This document shows, in pieces, positions 8,075 through 15,891 of a stretch of 36,685 bases of DNA. Within the stretch, counting starts at the first letter, position 1. Each line of letters begins with the position of its first letter. The notes beneath the pieces are model-generated. The model was not told where the DNA came from. It made no database searches and saw nothing but the letters and a program-made list of their open reading frames with translations. A program made the position numbers and the translations under genes. The stretch is from assembly GCA_026709225.1 (NCBI GenBank), contig JAPOTJ010000013.1, positions 1-36,685 on the forward strand, in the 5' to 3' direction. The stretch comes from Gammaproteobacteria bacterium. GTDB taxonomy: Bacteria; Pseudomonadota; Gammaproteobacteria; Pseudomonadales; Azotimanducaceae.

Positions 8075-10831
8075 ATGAACAACCTAGGATTGCTTGGCCG
8101 TCGCCTCTTGACCGGCCTCTTGGCGGCGCTCGGAATTTCCGGCGCCACCTTCGCTGAAGACCAGGTAACAGAGGAAGAGGGAACGGCCTCTACATCCACG
8201 GCGCGAGTAGACAACACCGAGATCGAAGATCTCGTTGTCGTCGCTCGCTTCTACAGCGCCGCGCAAGCGCTCATGAACGAACGCATCGACGACGAGGTCG
8301 TTTCGGATGTCATGGACGCCGAGTCGATTGGCCGCCTCGGCGACTCGACAGTCGCAGCAGCGCTGCGCCGCATGGCGGGATTGACGCTGGTGAACGACAA
8401 GTTTGTCTATGTGCGCGGCTTGGGTGAGCGCTATTCGAGCACTTCGCTCAACGGCGCCACCATTCCGTCACCGGATCTGACGAGAAATGTCATCCCGCTC
8501 GATATTTTTCCAGCATCGATTGTGCAATCGCTGCGTGTGCAAAAGTCCTACTCGGCAGACGCGCGCGCCAACTTTGGCGGTGGCAGCATTGACATACGCA
8601 CCAAAGGCGTCCCCGACGGCTTCATTTGGGCGCTCGAAGCAAGCGGCGGCTACAATTTTGAGAACGACGGCGAAGTGCTGTCCTATCCAGGCGGCGGTGA
8701 CGACGACTGGGGCGAGGACGATGGCACGCGCGAACTCGCGAGCAGCATCACCGATGCCATCACTCGTTTTCGCGGCAATCTCGGCGTGCAGAACATTGCC
8801 AACACGCTGCGTCAAGAAGGCAACATGTACGACTCGCCAGCGGCAGCGTTCGCGGCTGCTCAGGCCGTCAACAGGCAGATTGCACTTGGCTTGAATCGCA
8901 ATATCGGCATTCAGTACGAAGACGATACGCCTGACTACGGATTCAAGGCTAGCATCGGAAATACGTTCCTGGTCGGACGCAACTGGGAGTTCGGCTTTCT
9001 TGTTGGTGGCTCGTATGAAACCGACTGGCGCGAACGGCACCGATTCTCGCGGCTCTTTTCGGACCCTGACGAAGAAACCGAGTCCGAAGACGAATCTATC
9101 CGCAGCGTGGACCTGCATGCGAATGTGAACCTTGGCCTTGTGTATGGTGACGACCACGAGATATCCACCACGAGCTTGTACCTTCGCAATACAGACGACC
9201 GCACGGCGATCCGCGATTTCTTCAATGAGAACCGGCGGCGTTCGGACGGCTTTGGGTTTCGCGACTATCGAATCAGGTTTGAGGAACGCGACCTCACGGT
9301 CAATCAGATCAAGGGTACGCATCGCTTTGGGGACGACACCCGTGCATTACTGCCCGAGTCCTTGGACTACACGCTGGAAGTATTGCCTGATGACTTGGAG
9401 ATCTCTTGGTTTTATTCTGATTCCGAAGGCGGCACCAGCATTCCAAATCAAGTCGGCGTGCGAGCGGAAACCGATACCGACCCCGTCACGGGCGAGGTAT
9501 TGAGCTCGGCTGTCAACACTGGCTCGTCGGTTGCGGACTTTCGCTTTACCGAACTTGGCGACGAGGTGGAAAACTATGGATGGAGCGCGCTGCTGCCGTT
9601 CTATGTGGGCAATTCATTTGTTGAGATCAGCTTTGGTGGCGAGCATTCGCAAAAGGTGCGCACCTACCGTCAAACGCAGCTGAGCCTTGGTGCGCTCAGC
9701 GTTGGCGATCCGTCTGTCCTGCAGGGTGGACTTAGCGAAGCGTTCTCGGATGCCAACGTCACGAATCCCGCCAACAACTATGTGTTCGATCTGCAAGGCA
9801 CCAATAATCAGAGCTATATCGCAGCGACGATGACGGATGCGGGCTTCGGCAAGGTGGACTGGACGTGGAACGAGACATGGCGGGTTTCTGCCGGTGCGCG
9901 CTGGGAAGATTATCGTCAAGTCGCCTTGGACTGGAACATCTACGCCTTTACGCTTGAGAGTCCGCAGGTGTCGGTCGATCCAGAGACGCTTGAGAACTCA
10001 GCCTACCAGGATGACGAATGGTTTCCGTCCGTTTCGCTGACCTACATGTCGGATTGGCTCGCCGAGACCTTTCAACTTCGCTTTGGCTGGAGCCGCAGCA
10101 CCGTGCGCCCTGATCTTCGCGAAATCACCGATGCCAGCTATATCGACCCGATCACCTCGGAAATTGTCGATGGTAATCCCGGCGTGGTGCCATCGACAGT
10201 GACCAACTTCGATATTCGTGCAGAGTGGTTCTTTTTGAACGACGACAATTTCACCGTGTCGCTGTTCTACAAGGACATTGAAGACCCGATCGAATTTTTT
10301 GAAGCGGCCGCGAGCGATACTAACATCGCCCGTGAAATCGTGAATGCAGAGTCTTCCGAAGTCTATGGGGTGGAAATTGAAGCCCTCAAATCACTGCGAT
10401 TCCTTGGGCAATGGGCCGATCCCTTCTTCGTGCAGGCGAACGTGACCGCTCAAGATTCGGAAATCGTCGCAGGTGCGAATGCCGATGCGCCGACGAACCC
10501 GGAACGTCCGTTAACCGGCGCGTCTGAGTACGTCGCGAACATCATGCTTGGATTCGACTCGTTCGATGGCCAGCACACGGCATCACTGATCTATAACGTA
10601 TTTGGCGAACGGCTCTATGTAGCTGGTCGAAACGGCGCCCCAGATGGCTTCGAGCAGCCGTTCCATTCGCTTGACTTCACCTATTCCTGGTATCCGACCG
10701 AGCGCTTTACGGTCAAGGCCAAGCTGCAGAACATGCTTGACGAAGCGATCACTATCGAGCGCGAAGGCGTGGTGATCTTTGAACAGCCGACTGGTCAAGC
10801 GTTTTCAGTGAGCGTTCAGTACGCTTACTAG
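8075..10831 (+). CDS. TonB-dependent outer-membrane receptor
   Basis: A TonB-energised outer-membrane transporter of 918 residues from the ATG at 8075. The frame is open from a TTG at 8048 inside the previous gene, but the ATG is preferred because a signal peptide (about 1-27) begins there. A TonB-box-like IEDLVVVA occurs at about 51-58. The plug domain follows, with VYVRGLGERYSSTSLNGATIP and FGGGSIDIRTKG. The 22-strand barrel region ends in the aromatic terminus SVQYAY expected for insertion by BAM. The plug resembles receptors often annotated only as hypothetical TonB receptors in marine proteobacteria. The ligand is unknown. The upstream lipoprotein and the phased array suggest a nutrient-responsive unit. 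Confidence 0.93.
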   Translation: MNNLGLLGRRLLTGLLAALGISGATFAEDQVTEEEGTASTSTARVDNTEIEDLVVVARFYSAAQALMNERIDDEVVSDVMDAESIGRLGDSTVAAALRRMAGLTLVNDKFVYVRGLGERYSSTSLNGATIPSPDLTRNVIPLDIFPASIVQSLRVQKSYSADARANFGGGSIDIRTKGVPDGFIWALEASGGYNFENDGEVLSYPGGGDDDWGEDDGTRELASSITDAITRFRGNLGVQNIANTLRQEGNMYDSPAAAFAAAQAVNRQIALGLNRNIGIQYEDDTPDYGFKASIGNTFLVGRNWEFGFLVGGSYETDWRERHRFSRLFSDPDEETESEDESIRSVDLHANVNLGLVYGDDHEISTTSLYLRNTDDRTAIRDFFNENRRRSDGFGFRDYRIRFEERDLTVNQIKGTHRFGDDTRALLPESLDYTLEVLPDDLEISWFYSDSEGGTSIPNQVGVRAETDTDPVTGEVLSSAVNTGSSVADFRFTELGDEVENYGWSALLPFYVGNSFVEISFGGEHSQKVRTYRQTQLSLGALSVGDPSVLQGGLSEAFSDANVTNPANNYVFDLQGTNNQSYIAATMTDAGFGKVDWTWNETWRVSAGARWEDYRQVALDWNIYAFTLESPQVSVDPETLENSAYQDDEWFPSVSLTYMSDWLAETFQLRFGWSRSTVRPDLREITDASYIDPITSEIVDGNPGVVPSTVTNFDIRAEWFFLNDDNFTVSLFYKDIEDPIEFFEAAASDTNIAREIVNAESSEVYGVEIEALKSLRFLGQWADPFFVQANVTAQDSEIVAGANADAPTNPERPLTGASEYVANIMLGFDSFDGQHTASLIYNVFGERLYVAGRNGAPDGFEQPFHSLDFTYSWYPTERFTVKAKLQNMLDEAITIEREGVVIFEQPTGQAFSVSVQYAY

Positions 10832-10859
10832 CGCTCCATCAAGCCGATAATCTCCTGAT

Positions 10860-11105
10860 ATGATGACGGTCGATGATGGGGAACCACAAGGAATGGAAGA
10901 TCGTTTCGCGCGAAAACGGATGACGCCTGAGCAAGTCATGGCGAAGATTCGCTCAGGCGTAAAGCGGCAGGTGCCAGAGGATTTCGTGCACCCAGATGAC
11001 AAAAATAGCGAGTTTCTCTCGCCTTATGAGCTGCACCTGCTATCGAAACCCGATGAGTTGAGTGCGGATGACATTGATGAGGATTGGTATTGGTTGCATG
11101 GCTGA
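10860..11105 (+). CDS. Small acidic protein, unknown
   Basis: An 81-residue protein with a basic N-terminal half (RFARKRMTPEQVMAKIRSG) and a strongly acidic C-terminal half (LSADDIDEDWYWLHG). I do not recognise the family. Start is ATG at 10860, 10863 or 10893, and none has a well-spaced ribosome site. The stop overlaps by 8 bp a 36-codon ORF at 11098 that begins like a PIN domain. That arrangement recalls antitoxin-toxin coupling, so this could be the antitoxin half of a decayed pair. That role is inference only. Confidence 0.6.
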   Translation: MMTVDDGEPQGMEDRFARKRMTPEQVMAKIRSGVKRQVPEDFVHPDDKNSEFLSPYELHLLSKPDELSADDIDEDWYWLHG

Positions 11106-11208
11106 GACCGGGTTTGCAGTCGATACGAATTTGCTATTTCATCCCACCCCGCGCCGTCTTCGCGCGCTCAGAGACGCTCAGGAGAGCGCTGCCGGACGGC
11201 ACAGTTGA
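11098..11208 (+). pseudogene. 36-codon PIN-like N-terminal fragment
   Basis: ATG at 11098 overlaps the preceding gene by 8 bp and encodes 36 residues, starting MAETGFAVDTNLLFHPTP. The VDTNLLF segment is the usual first strand and first catalytic Asp of PIN-domain RNases, but the frame stops at 11206 and no later PIN motifs follow in any nearby frame. It is best read as a truncated toxin remnant. A chance ORF is possible because the match covers under 15 residues. Confidence 0.35.
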
Positions 11209-11278
11209 CACTTGCGTGTCAGTTCCATGACAGTTAAATGACATAAATATTGCATTTTCGTGACAGTTGCCCTATACT
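11206..11278 (+). promoter_or_regulatory. Six-unit 11-bp repeat array with -10 box
   Basis: Half-sites occur in strict 11-bp phase: TGACA at 11206, TGTCA at 11217, TGACA at 11228, TGACA at 11239, the weaker TTGCA at 11250, and TGACA at 11261. A good -10 hexamer TATACT follows at 11273-11278. On the minus strand, the segment covering the 11228 and 11239 units reads close to the E. coli Pho box consensus (CTGTCAT, 4 nt, CTGTCAY). A PhoB/OmpR-family regulator binding several dimers is the natural reading. The downstream target is the small lipoprotein at 11330. Confidence 0.65.
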
Positions 11279-11329
11279 GGCCTCCATCGTCGTGAGACGA
11301 CATTCTTCCGCAAGAAGAGGAGGCCCAAC

Positions 11330-11626
11330 ATGGCTAACTTCAAGAAATTGCTCGCGCATAGCGCTGCTCTCCCACTCGGACTCGCTCTGTTCACCACAGC
11401 AGGCTGCACTGGCATGAACTTCGCCTCTAGCGAATTCGCGCCCACGCACCGATGGGCGCGTCCAGATACCAGTATCGCCGAATACAACTTCCACAATGTG
11501 CGTTGCGTTCGCAAATCCGACGTGAACACGGGAGGTGCCGAGCCTGATTCCCCGGAATTTCTCGCCTATCGAGAATGCATGGAAGAAAAGGGTTTCGAGC
11601 TGATGGGCTTGACAACTCGCGGTTAA
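11330..11626 (+). CDS. Small lipoprotein, unknown
   Basis: A 98-residue predicted lipoprotein. The signal with lipobox TTAGC places the lipidated Cys at residue 26. The mature part is short, with two further Cys (about residues 57 and 80) that could form a disulfide, and ends in a charged helical stretch. The ATG at 11330 has a very strong ribosome site (AGAGGAGG, 6-7 nt spacing). The frame is open back to 11267 but the signal peptide fixes the start. It has its own promoter and the six-unit 11-bp array. It converges with the LLM gene, the coding ends overlapping by 4 bp. No family recognised. Confidence 0.82.
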   Translation: MANFKKLLAHSAALPLGLALFTTAGCTGMNFASSEFAPTHRWARPDTSIAEYNFHNVRCVRKSDVNTGGAEPDSPEFLAYRECMEEKGFELMGLTTRG

Positions 11627-12453
11627 GCGAGTTCTAAGCGCTCAAGCTCTGCGGCGGTCTGGCGCAACTTGGACAGGTGTTCCTTGGCGTTGAGGCCGCC
11701 GCCGAGCGTTCGTAGGCACACATGCGTGAGGCCTTTCCTGCGCCAGCCCTGAAGGCGCGTCTTCCACTCGGCTTGCCGCGGTCCGACCACTGCGATACCG
11801 GCTTCCGTTCCGATATCCCGCGGATCACGTCCGGCTTGTTTGGCAATCAGATCGATCTCGCCTTTGATGTCGTCAAACTCGTCAGGCGATGCGAGCACAA
11901 ACCAGCCATCAGCATGACGGCCGATGCGTGTGCGGATTGCCGCCGAAGGGATTGACCGTGCGCCAATCCATAACGGAATAGGGCGCCGCACGGGCAGGGG
12001 GTGAATACCTAACCCTTCAATCTGATGCCATTTGCCGGCGAACTCCACCGTGGGTTGCGTCCATAGCTGCTTGAGCAGCACCATCTGTTCATCCGCGCGG
12101 CTGCCGCGCGTGGAAAAATCCTGTCCGAGCGCCCGGTACTCGGCTTCGCTGCTGCCCACGCCAATGCCAAGCCGCACACGTCCGCCACTCAACACATCGA
12201 GCTCGGCGACCTGCTTGGCCAGCAACACAGTCTGGCGCAGCGGCGTGACGATGACCGAGGGCACGAGCTCGATACGCCGAGTGACGGCGGCGATATAGGC
12301 GAGCAGCATCAGCGGTTCATGCGCATAGGCGCCTTGTGGGCGGATGACCTGATCGGGGATGCGCAAGTGCGTGAATCCCAAGTCCTCGGCGATCAGCGCA
12401 AACTCTGTGATCGCCTCGATGTCATCGTTCAACTCCCTAATGGGGAGCGACAT
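11623..12453 (-). CDS. LLM-class F420-dependent-type oxidoreductase
   Basis: A TIM-barrel enzyme of the luciferase-like monooxygenase superfamily, of the kind assigned to F420-dependent oxidoreductases. Typical segments are LRIPDQVIRPQ (about 30-40), a central GGRVRLGIGVGSSEAEYRALG and PIPLWIGARS. The substrate is unknown. From the ATG at 12453 it has 276 residues, but the family's first strand (usually xxIGxSLPIR) lies partly upstream: the codons TLRIG precede this ATG, and no ATG, GTG or TTG is available before the in-frame TAA at 12499-12501. An ATC at 12472-12474 has AAGGA 6 nt before it and would add 7 residues. It lies 45 bp downstream of vapC. Confidence 0.82.
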   Translation of the reverse strand: MSLPIRELNDDIEAITEFALIAEDLGFTHLRIPDQVIRPQGAYAHEPLMLLAYIAAVTRRIELVPSVIVTPLRQTVLLAKQVAELDVLSGGRVRLGIGVGSSEAEYRALGQDFSTRGSRADEQMVLLKQLWTQPTVEFAGKWHQIEGLGIHPLPVRRPIPLWIGARSIPSAAIRTRIGRHADGWFVLASPDEFDDIKGEIDLIAKQAGRDPRDIGTEAGIAVVGPRQAEWKTRLQGWRRKGLTHVCLRTLGGGLNAKEHLSKLRQTAAELERLELA

Positions 12454-12498
12454 GCCTATTCTGAGCGTGTTGATGGCCGGTCCTTGTGTGTAGAGAGC

Positions 12499-12858
12499 TT
12501 ATGCGAGGGGCACGATTTTCGACGCTCTAAGCTTGCTGTCTCGTGTCAACAATGGCACCTGGTGCACAAGGCTTGTGGCGGCAATGAGCTCATCGGCCGG
12601 GTCAGAAGACACATCGAGGCGCGTAGAGGCATTCGCAACTTCCAATGTAATTGGCCATACATGCACTTCGCGCACAGCTAGGACAAACCTCGAGCTTGCT
12701 AGATCGATGTCGAGTCGCCCGAGTTGACGTAGTTTGGCTATCTCCCAGAACACGATCGCGGAAATTCCCCAAGAGTTCGTATTGAGCAGCTCTTCTTCAC
12801 TTGGACGCAGGCCGCCGAGCAAAGCATATACAAAAATATGAGTGTCAAGATTGAGCAT
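12499..12858 (-). CDS. vapC: VapC-type PIN-domain toxin RNase
   Basis: Toxin half of a type II toxin-antitoxin pair, predicted to cleave RNA with Mg2+. The 119-residue PIN fold keeps its acidic centre: D5 in LNLDTHIFVYAL, E39 in FWEIAKL, D86 or D89 in SSDPADELIAATS, and D107 in LLTRDSKL. It overlaps the antitoxin gene by 14 bp, so the two are translated in order. The pair lies between ubiB and the LLM gene, in the same direction. It appears intact. Confidence 0.9.
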   Translation of the reverse strand: MLNLDTHIFVYALLGGLRPSEEELLNTNSWGISAIVFWEIAKLRQLGRLDIDLASSRFVLAVREVHVWPITLEVANASTRLDVSSDPADELIAATSLVHQVPLLTRDSKLRASKIVPLA

Positions 12859-13063
12859 CCCACTCGATGTCCGTGCTCATGATGTCTCCGTGTATCGTAA
12901 TCTCGCCTTTCATGCTGCCGATTAAATTCGCGCAGCGGTGTTGGTACGGAAACACTTGCGCAACAGGCTTGCCGTGCTTCGTCACGACGATCCCTTCATG
13001 ATCAAGCTGATCTAGTAGCGCGAGACAATGCGTCTTGAACTTGGCGGCTCCAATTGTTTTCAT
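12845..13063 (-). CDS. vapB: Phd/YefM-type antitoxin (VapB)
   Basis: Antitoxin partner of the adjacent PIN toxin. Starting at the ATG at 13063 it has 72 residues: MKTIGAAKFKTHCLALLDQL opens a Phd/YefM DNA-binding domain, GIVVTKHGKPVAQVFP is the family signature, and the C-terminal part would wrap the toxin. A TTG at 13084 would add 7 residues but would cover the likely operator dyad, so the ATG is preferred. The C-terminus overlaps vapC by 14 bp. The complex probably represses its own promoter. Confidence 0.88.
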   Translation of the reverse strand: MKTIGAAKFKTHCLALLDQLDHEGIVVTKHGKPVAQVFPYQHRCANLIGSMKGEITIHGDIMSTDIEWDAQS

Positions 13064-13066
13064 TGG

Positions 13067-13077
13067 CGGAATATCCG
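13067..13077. promoter_or_regulatory. Short dyad before vapB, likely operator
   Basis: CGGA-ATA-TCCG is a perfect 4-bp-arm dyad lying 3 bp upstream of the vapB ATG. VapB-type antitoxins commonly bind such sites to autoregulate. The site is short, so chance is possible. Confidence 0.35.
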
Positions 13078-13126
13078 TCTGCAACAGGCCACATTCTAGG
13101 CATGGTCACATATCCTGTCCACGTCG

Positions 13127-14752
13127 CTAAGCCCGTACAATCAAATACACACCGGCAAGAGCGACGAGCCCTGCCATTGTGTCGGGCGCATCAAGCATGC
13201 CAGCAAGTGGGGATACGGACCAGGCAGCAAACAACACGAGCGCCACCCCTGCGGCGCGCGCAAATACTTGCCTTCGCCTGTCTGATCGCTGCAACTGCTC
13301 GGCACGTGCGCGCTCGTCAGCTAGTGCGTTCGACAGGCGATGAACTTCGCCGCGCAAGTCGCGAATCTCCGCTGGCAAGCGCGGCAATCTCGTGAACAGC
13401 TCCGGCAGGTCAGCGAGGAGTGAAGTCAAACTGGCCGCAGGCCCGAACTGCTCGACCATCCAGCGTTCCATGAACGGCTTGCCCGTGTCCCACAGGTCGA
13501 GTTCTGGGTAGAGCCGGCGTCCCAAGCCTTCAACATACAGCAAGGTCTTCTGCAAGAGCACAAGCTGCGGCTGCAATTCAAGGCGAAAGGCGCGTGCGGA
13601 ACGAAACAGGTCAAGCAGGAATGTGCCGAACTCTATCTGCGACAAGGGCTTTTGAAACACTGGTTCGCAGACCTTGCGGATGACCGCCTCAAACGCCTGT
13701 GCATCAGTTTCAGCGGGCGCCCAACGCGCCTCAAGCAAGAGGCGCGCGACTTCCTTGTAGTCGCGACGAAAGAACGCCATCAGGTTTTTGGCAAGATAGG
13801 CGCGGTCGGTCTCGCCCAACTGACCGATGATGGCGCAGTCAAGCGCGATGTAGCGTGGCTCGGCGGGGTTCGCGACATCAATCAGGATATTGCCTGGGTG
13901 CATATCGGCGTGGAAAAAGTTATGCACGAACACTTGCGTGAAGAAGGTTTCGACACCGCGTTCGGCAAGCTTCTTCATGTCTGTGCCGAGTGCTTTCAGC
14001 TGCTCGACTTCGCTGATAGGCACGCCTTTGACAAATTCGAGCGTGAGCACATCGCGACCGGAAAACTCGCGGTAGACCCTCGGTACGTATAGGAGCGGCG
14101 ATGCCGCAAAGTTATGCCGCAGATTCACTGTGTTCGCCGCCTCCTGCTGCATATCGAGCTCGGCGAGAATCGTTGCTTCGTAGTCATCCACCACGCGCAT
14201 GAGATGCAGGCGTTTTGCATCGCTCGAATGGCGTTCGAGCATCTGCGCCACGCGCCGCATCAATGCGATTTGCTCGCTGATGCGTTCCTTGATGCCCGGG
14301 CGAACCACTTTGACCGCGACTTCCGCGCCGCTCTGCAGACGTGCACGATGGACTTGCGCAACAGACGCCGAAGCGACCGGCGCTTTCTCGAAATGCTCGA
14401 ATAGTTCAGCAATGGGCTTGCCAAGACTCTTCTCGATACGCACGACCGCAAGCGCGGATGCGAAGGGCGCGACCTGCGCCTGCAGCTTGGCGAGCTCATC
14501 AGCCATTTCATCAGGCATGAGGTCGCGCCGCGTGGACAAAAGTTGCCCGAACTTGATGGCCACCGGGCCAAGATGCTCCAAGAAACGGCGCAGACGAACG
14601 GAACCCGCTGTCCGAGGCTGCGGCAGGCATTTCGACAGGCGAATGCCTGCCCGAAGCCATGCGGGCAACTGATGGACATCGACATCCAAGTCCTCATGCA
14701 GGGTATCGAGCCGATACCGCATTGCCTTGAGGCCAAGGCCAATCAGGTTCAT
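13127..14752 (-). CDS. ubiB: UbiB atypical kinase-like ubiquinone factor
   Basis: Member of the ABC1/ADCK/UbiB protein-kinase-like family needed for ubiquinone biosynthesis, with ATPase activity at the membrane. It has 541 residues. The KxGQ motif is KFGQ at 67-70, the Ala-rich loop ASASVAQVHRA lies at about 127-137, the lysine is K148 in VAVKV, and the catalytic loop HADMHPGN spans about 281-288. The DFG-equivalent reads DCA (305-307), where E. coli UbiB has DCG. Two hydrophobic segments at the C-terminus (about 500-541) would anchor it in the inner membrane. It overlaps ubiE by 4 bp. No ubiJ lies between them, unlike the usual ubiE-ubiJ-ubiB order. Confidence 0.94.
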   Translation of the reverse strand: MNLIGLGLKAMRYRLDTLHEDLDVDVHQLPAWLRAGIRLSKCLPQPRTAGSVRLRRFLEHLGPVAIKFGQLLSTRRDLMPDEMADELAKLQAQVAPFASALAVVRIEKSLGKPIAELFEHFEKAPVASASVAQVHRARLQSGAEVAVKVVRPGIKERISEQIALMRRVAQMLERHSSDAKRLHLMRVVDDYEATILAELDMQQEAANTVNLRHNFAASPLLYVPRVYREFSGRDVLTLEFVKGVPISEVEQLKALGTDMKKLAERGVETFFTQVFVHNFFHADMHPGNILIDVANPAEPRYIALDCAIIGQLGETDRAYLAKNLMAFFRRDYKEVARLLLEARWAPAETDAQAFEAVIRKVCEPVFQKPLSQIEFGTFLLDLFRSARAFRLELQPQLVLLQKTLLYVEGLGRRLYPELDLWDTGKPFMERWMVEQFGPAASLTSLLADLPELFTRLPRLPAEIRDLRGEVHRLSNALADERARAEQLQRSDRRRQVFARAAGVALVLFAAWSVSPLAGMLDAPDTMAGLVALAGVYLIVRA

Positions 14753-15447
14753 GCGCGCGCTGTGTGTAGCGTCACCACGCCGCCAAGCAGTCCATGCCAG
14801 CGCACATCTTCAAATCCGTGGTCGCTCAGAATCAGGCTGACGGCATCGGGCGAGGGATGGGTTTCAATGGATTCGACGAGATAGTCGTAAGGGGCGGCAT
14901 CGCCCACCACCGCGCGCCCGAGCATCGGCCATCCTGACTTGTAGAGGCGAAAGGCGCGCGCGAGGCTCGCGTTCTTTGGTATTGAAAATTCTAAAATAAC
15001 CAAACGGCCACCAGATTTCAGTACGCGCCGGCATTCTGCGCTTGCCGCCTCCTGATCCGAAAAATTGCGGAAACCAAACGCGCACACAAGGCAGTCGAAC
15101 GTGCTGCGGGCGAAGGGCAGGCACTCAGCCGAGGCAACCACATACTCAACGCCGAGAATACCGCGATTGAGCAGCCGCTCACGTCCGAGATCAAGCATCG
15201 CACCATTTGCGTCGGCAAGCACCACGCGCCCTTCATCGCCGACAGCGTGTGCCAGCAGCTTCGTCATATCGCCAGTGCCGCCGGCGAGGTCCAACACCAG
15301 ATGGCCAGCTCGCACGCCTGTTCGTTCAAGCGCGATCCGCTTCAATAGCCGGTGCACGCCAAGTGACATCAAATCGTTCATCAGGTCGTAGCGCGTTGAC
15401 GCCGAGTCAAAGACCTGCTGCACACGCTCGCTCTTATCTTGGGTCAT
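14749..15447 (-). CDS. ubiE: Ubiquinone/menaquinone C-methyltransferase
   Basis: SAM-dependent methyltransferase that adds the C-methyl group to the demethoxy-quinol in ubiquinone (and menaquinone) synthesis. From the ATG at 15447 it has 232 residues. KSERVQQVFDSASTRYDLMN opens the family signature, the SAM-binding motif is VLDLAGGTGDM at 51-61, and FGFRNFSD follows further on. An upstream in-frame ATG at 15486 lies within the DUF971 gene and adds residues unlike the family. The stop overlaps the ubiB start by 4 bp, so the two are coupled. Confidence 0.94.
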   Translation of the reverse strand: MTQDKSERVQQVFDSASTRYDLMNDLMSLGVHRLLKRIALERTGVRAGHLVLDLAGGTGDMTKLLAHAVGDEGRVVLADANGAMLDLGRERLLNRGILGVEYVVASAECLPFARSTFDCLVCAFGFRNFSDQEAASAECRRVLKSGGRLVILEFSIPKNASLARAFRLYKSGWPMLGRAVVGDAAPYDYLVESIETHPSPDAVSLILSDHGFEDVRWHGLLGGVVTLHTARA

Positions 15448-15458
15448 TACGGCTCGCT

Positions 15459-15884
15459 TTAGCCTTGCAGATGCAGCGGTTGCCATTCACCGACCGCTTG
15501 ATTGCTGTGACCAGCGGGCTTCCCAGCGTCTGCATCACGCGAAGCGCCAGCCGCTTTGAGGCGCACGAGGTAGTCCTTCCAGTGTGCCTCACGATGATCG
15601 CCAAGGTCACGCAGGATCGACCAAGTGTACAGGCCGGTATCGTGTCCGTCATCAAAGCAAGGCCGAATCGCATAGTTGCCAACCATCTCGATGCGCTCGA
15701 TGCCGACGCGCTTCTTGCCGGTGACAAGCACCGCCTGTTCAGCCGAGTGTCCGCGAACTTCAGCCGACGGCGAATAGACACGCAGCAGTTCACAAGGCAG
15801 CACATGTGTGGCCGAATCGTCCCAGAGCACCTCGAGCGTACGAGATTTGCGGTGCAGGGTAATGTTGACAGGCGTTGTCGACAT
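15459..15884 (-). CDS. DUF971 domain protein
   Basis: A 141-residue protein of the DUF971 / gamma-butyrobetaine-hydroxylase N-terminal-like family. Recognisable parts are ITLHRKSRTLEVLWDDSATH near the start, LPCELLRVYSPSAEVRGH, YAIRPCFDDGHDTGLYTW and LRDLGDHREAHWKDYL. The start at 15884 is chosen because the domain begins directly after it. The family regularly sits between hslU and ubiE in gammaproteobacteria, as here. Its function is unsettled, and a role in iron-sulfur handling is only suggested by distant eukaryotic relatives. The hslU stop is 7 bp upstream. Confidence 0.88.
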   Translation of the reverse strand: MSTTPVNITLHRKSRTLEVLWDDSATHVLPCELLRVYSPSAEVRGHSAEQAVLVTGKKRVGIERIEMVGNYAIRPCFDDGHDTGLYTWSILRDLGDHREAHWKDYLVRLKAAGASRDADAGKPAGHSNQAVGEWQPLHLQG

Positions 15885-15891
15885 ACCCAAC

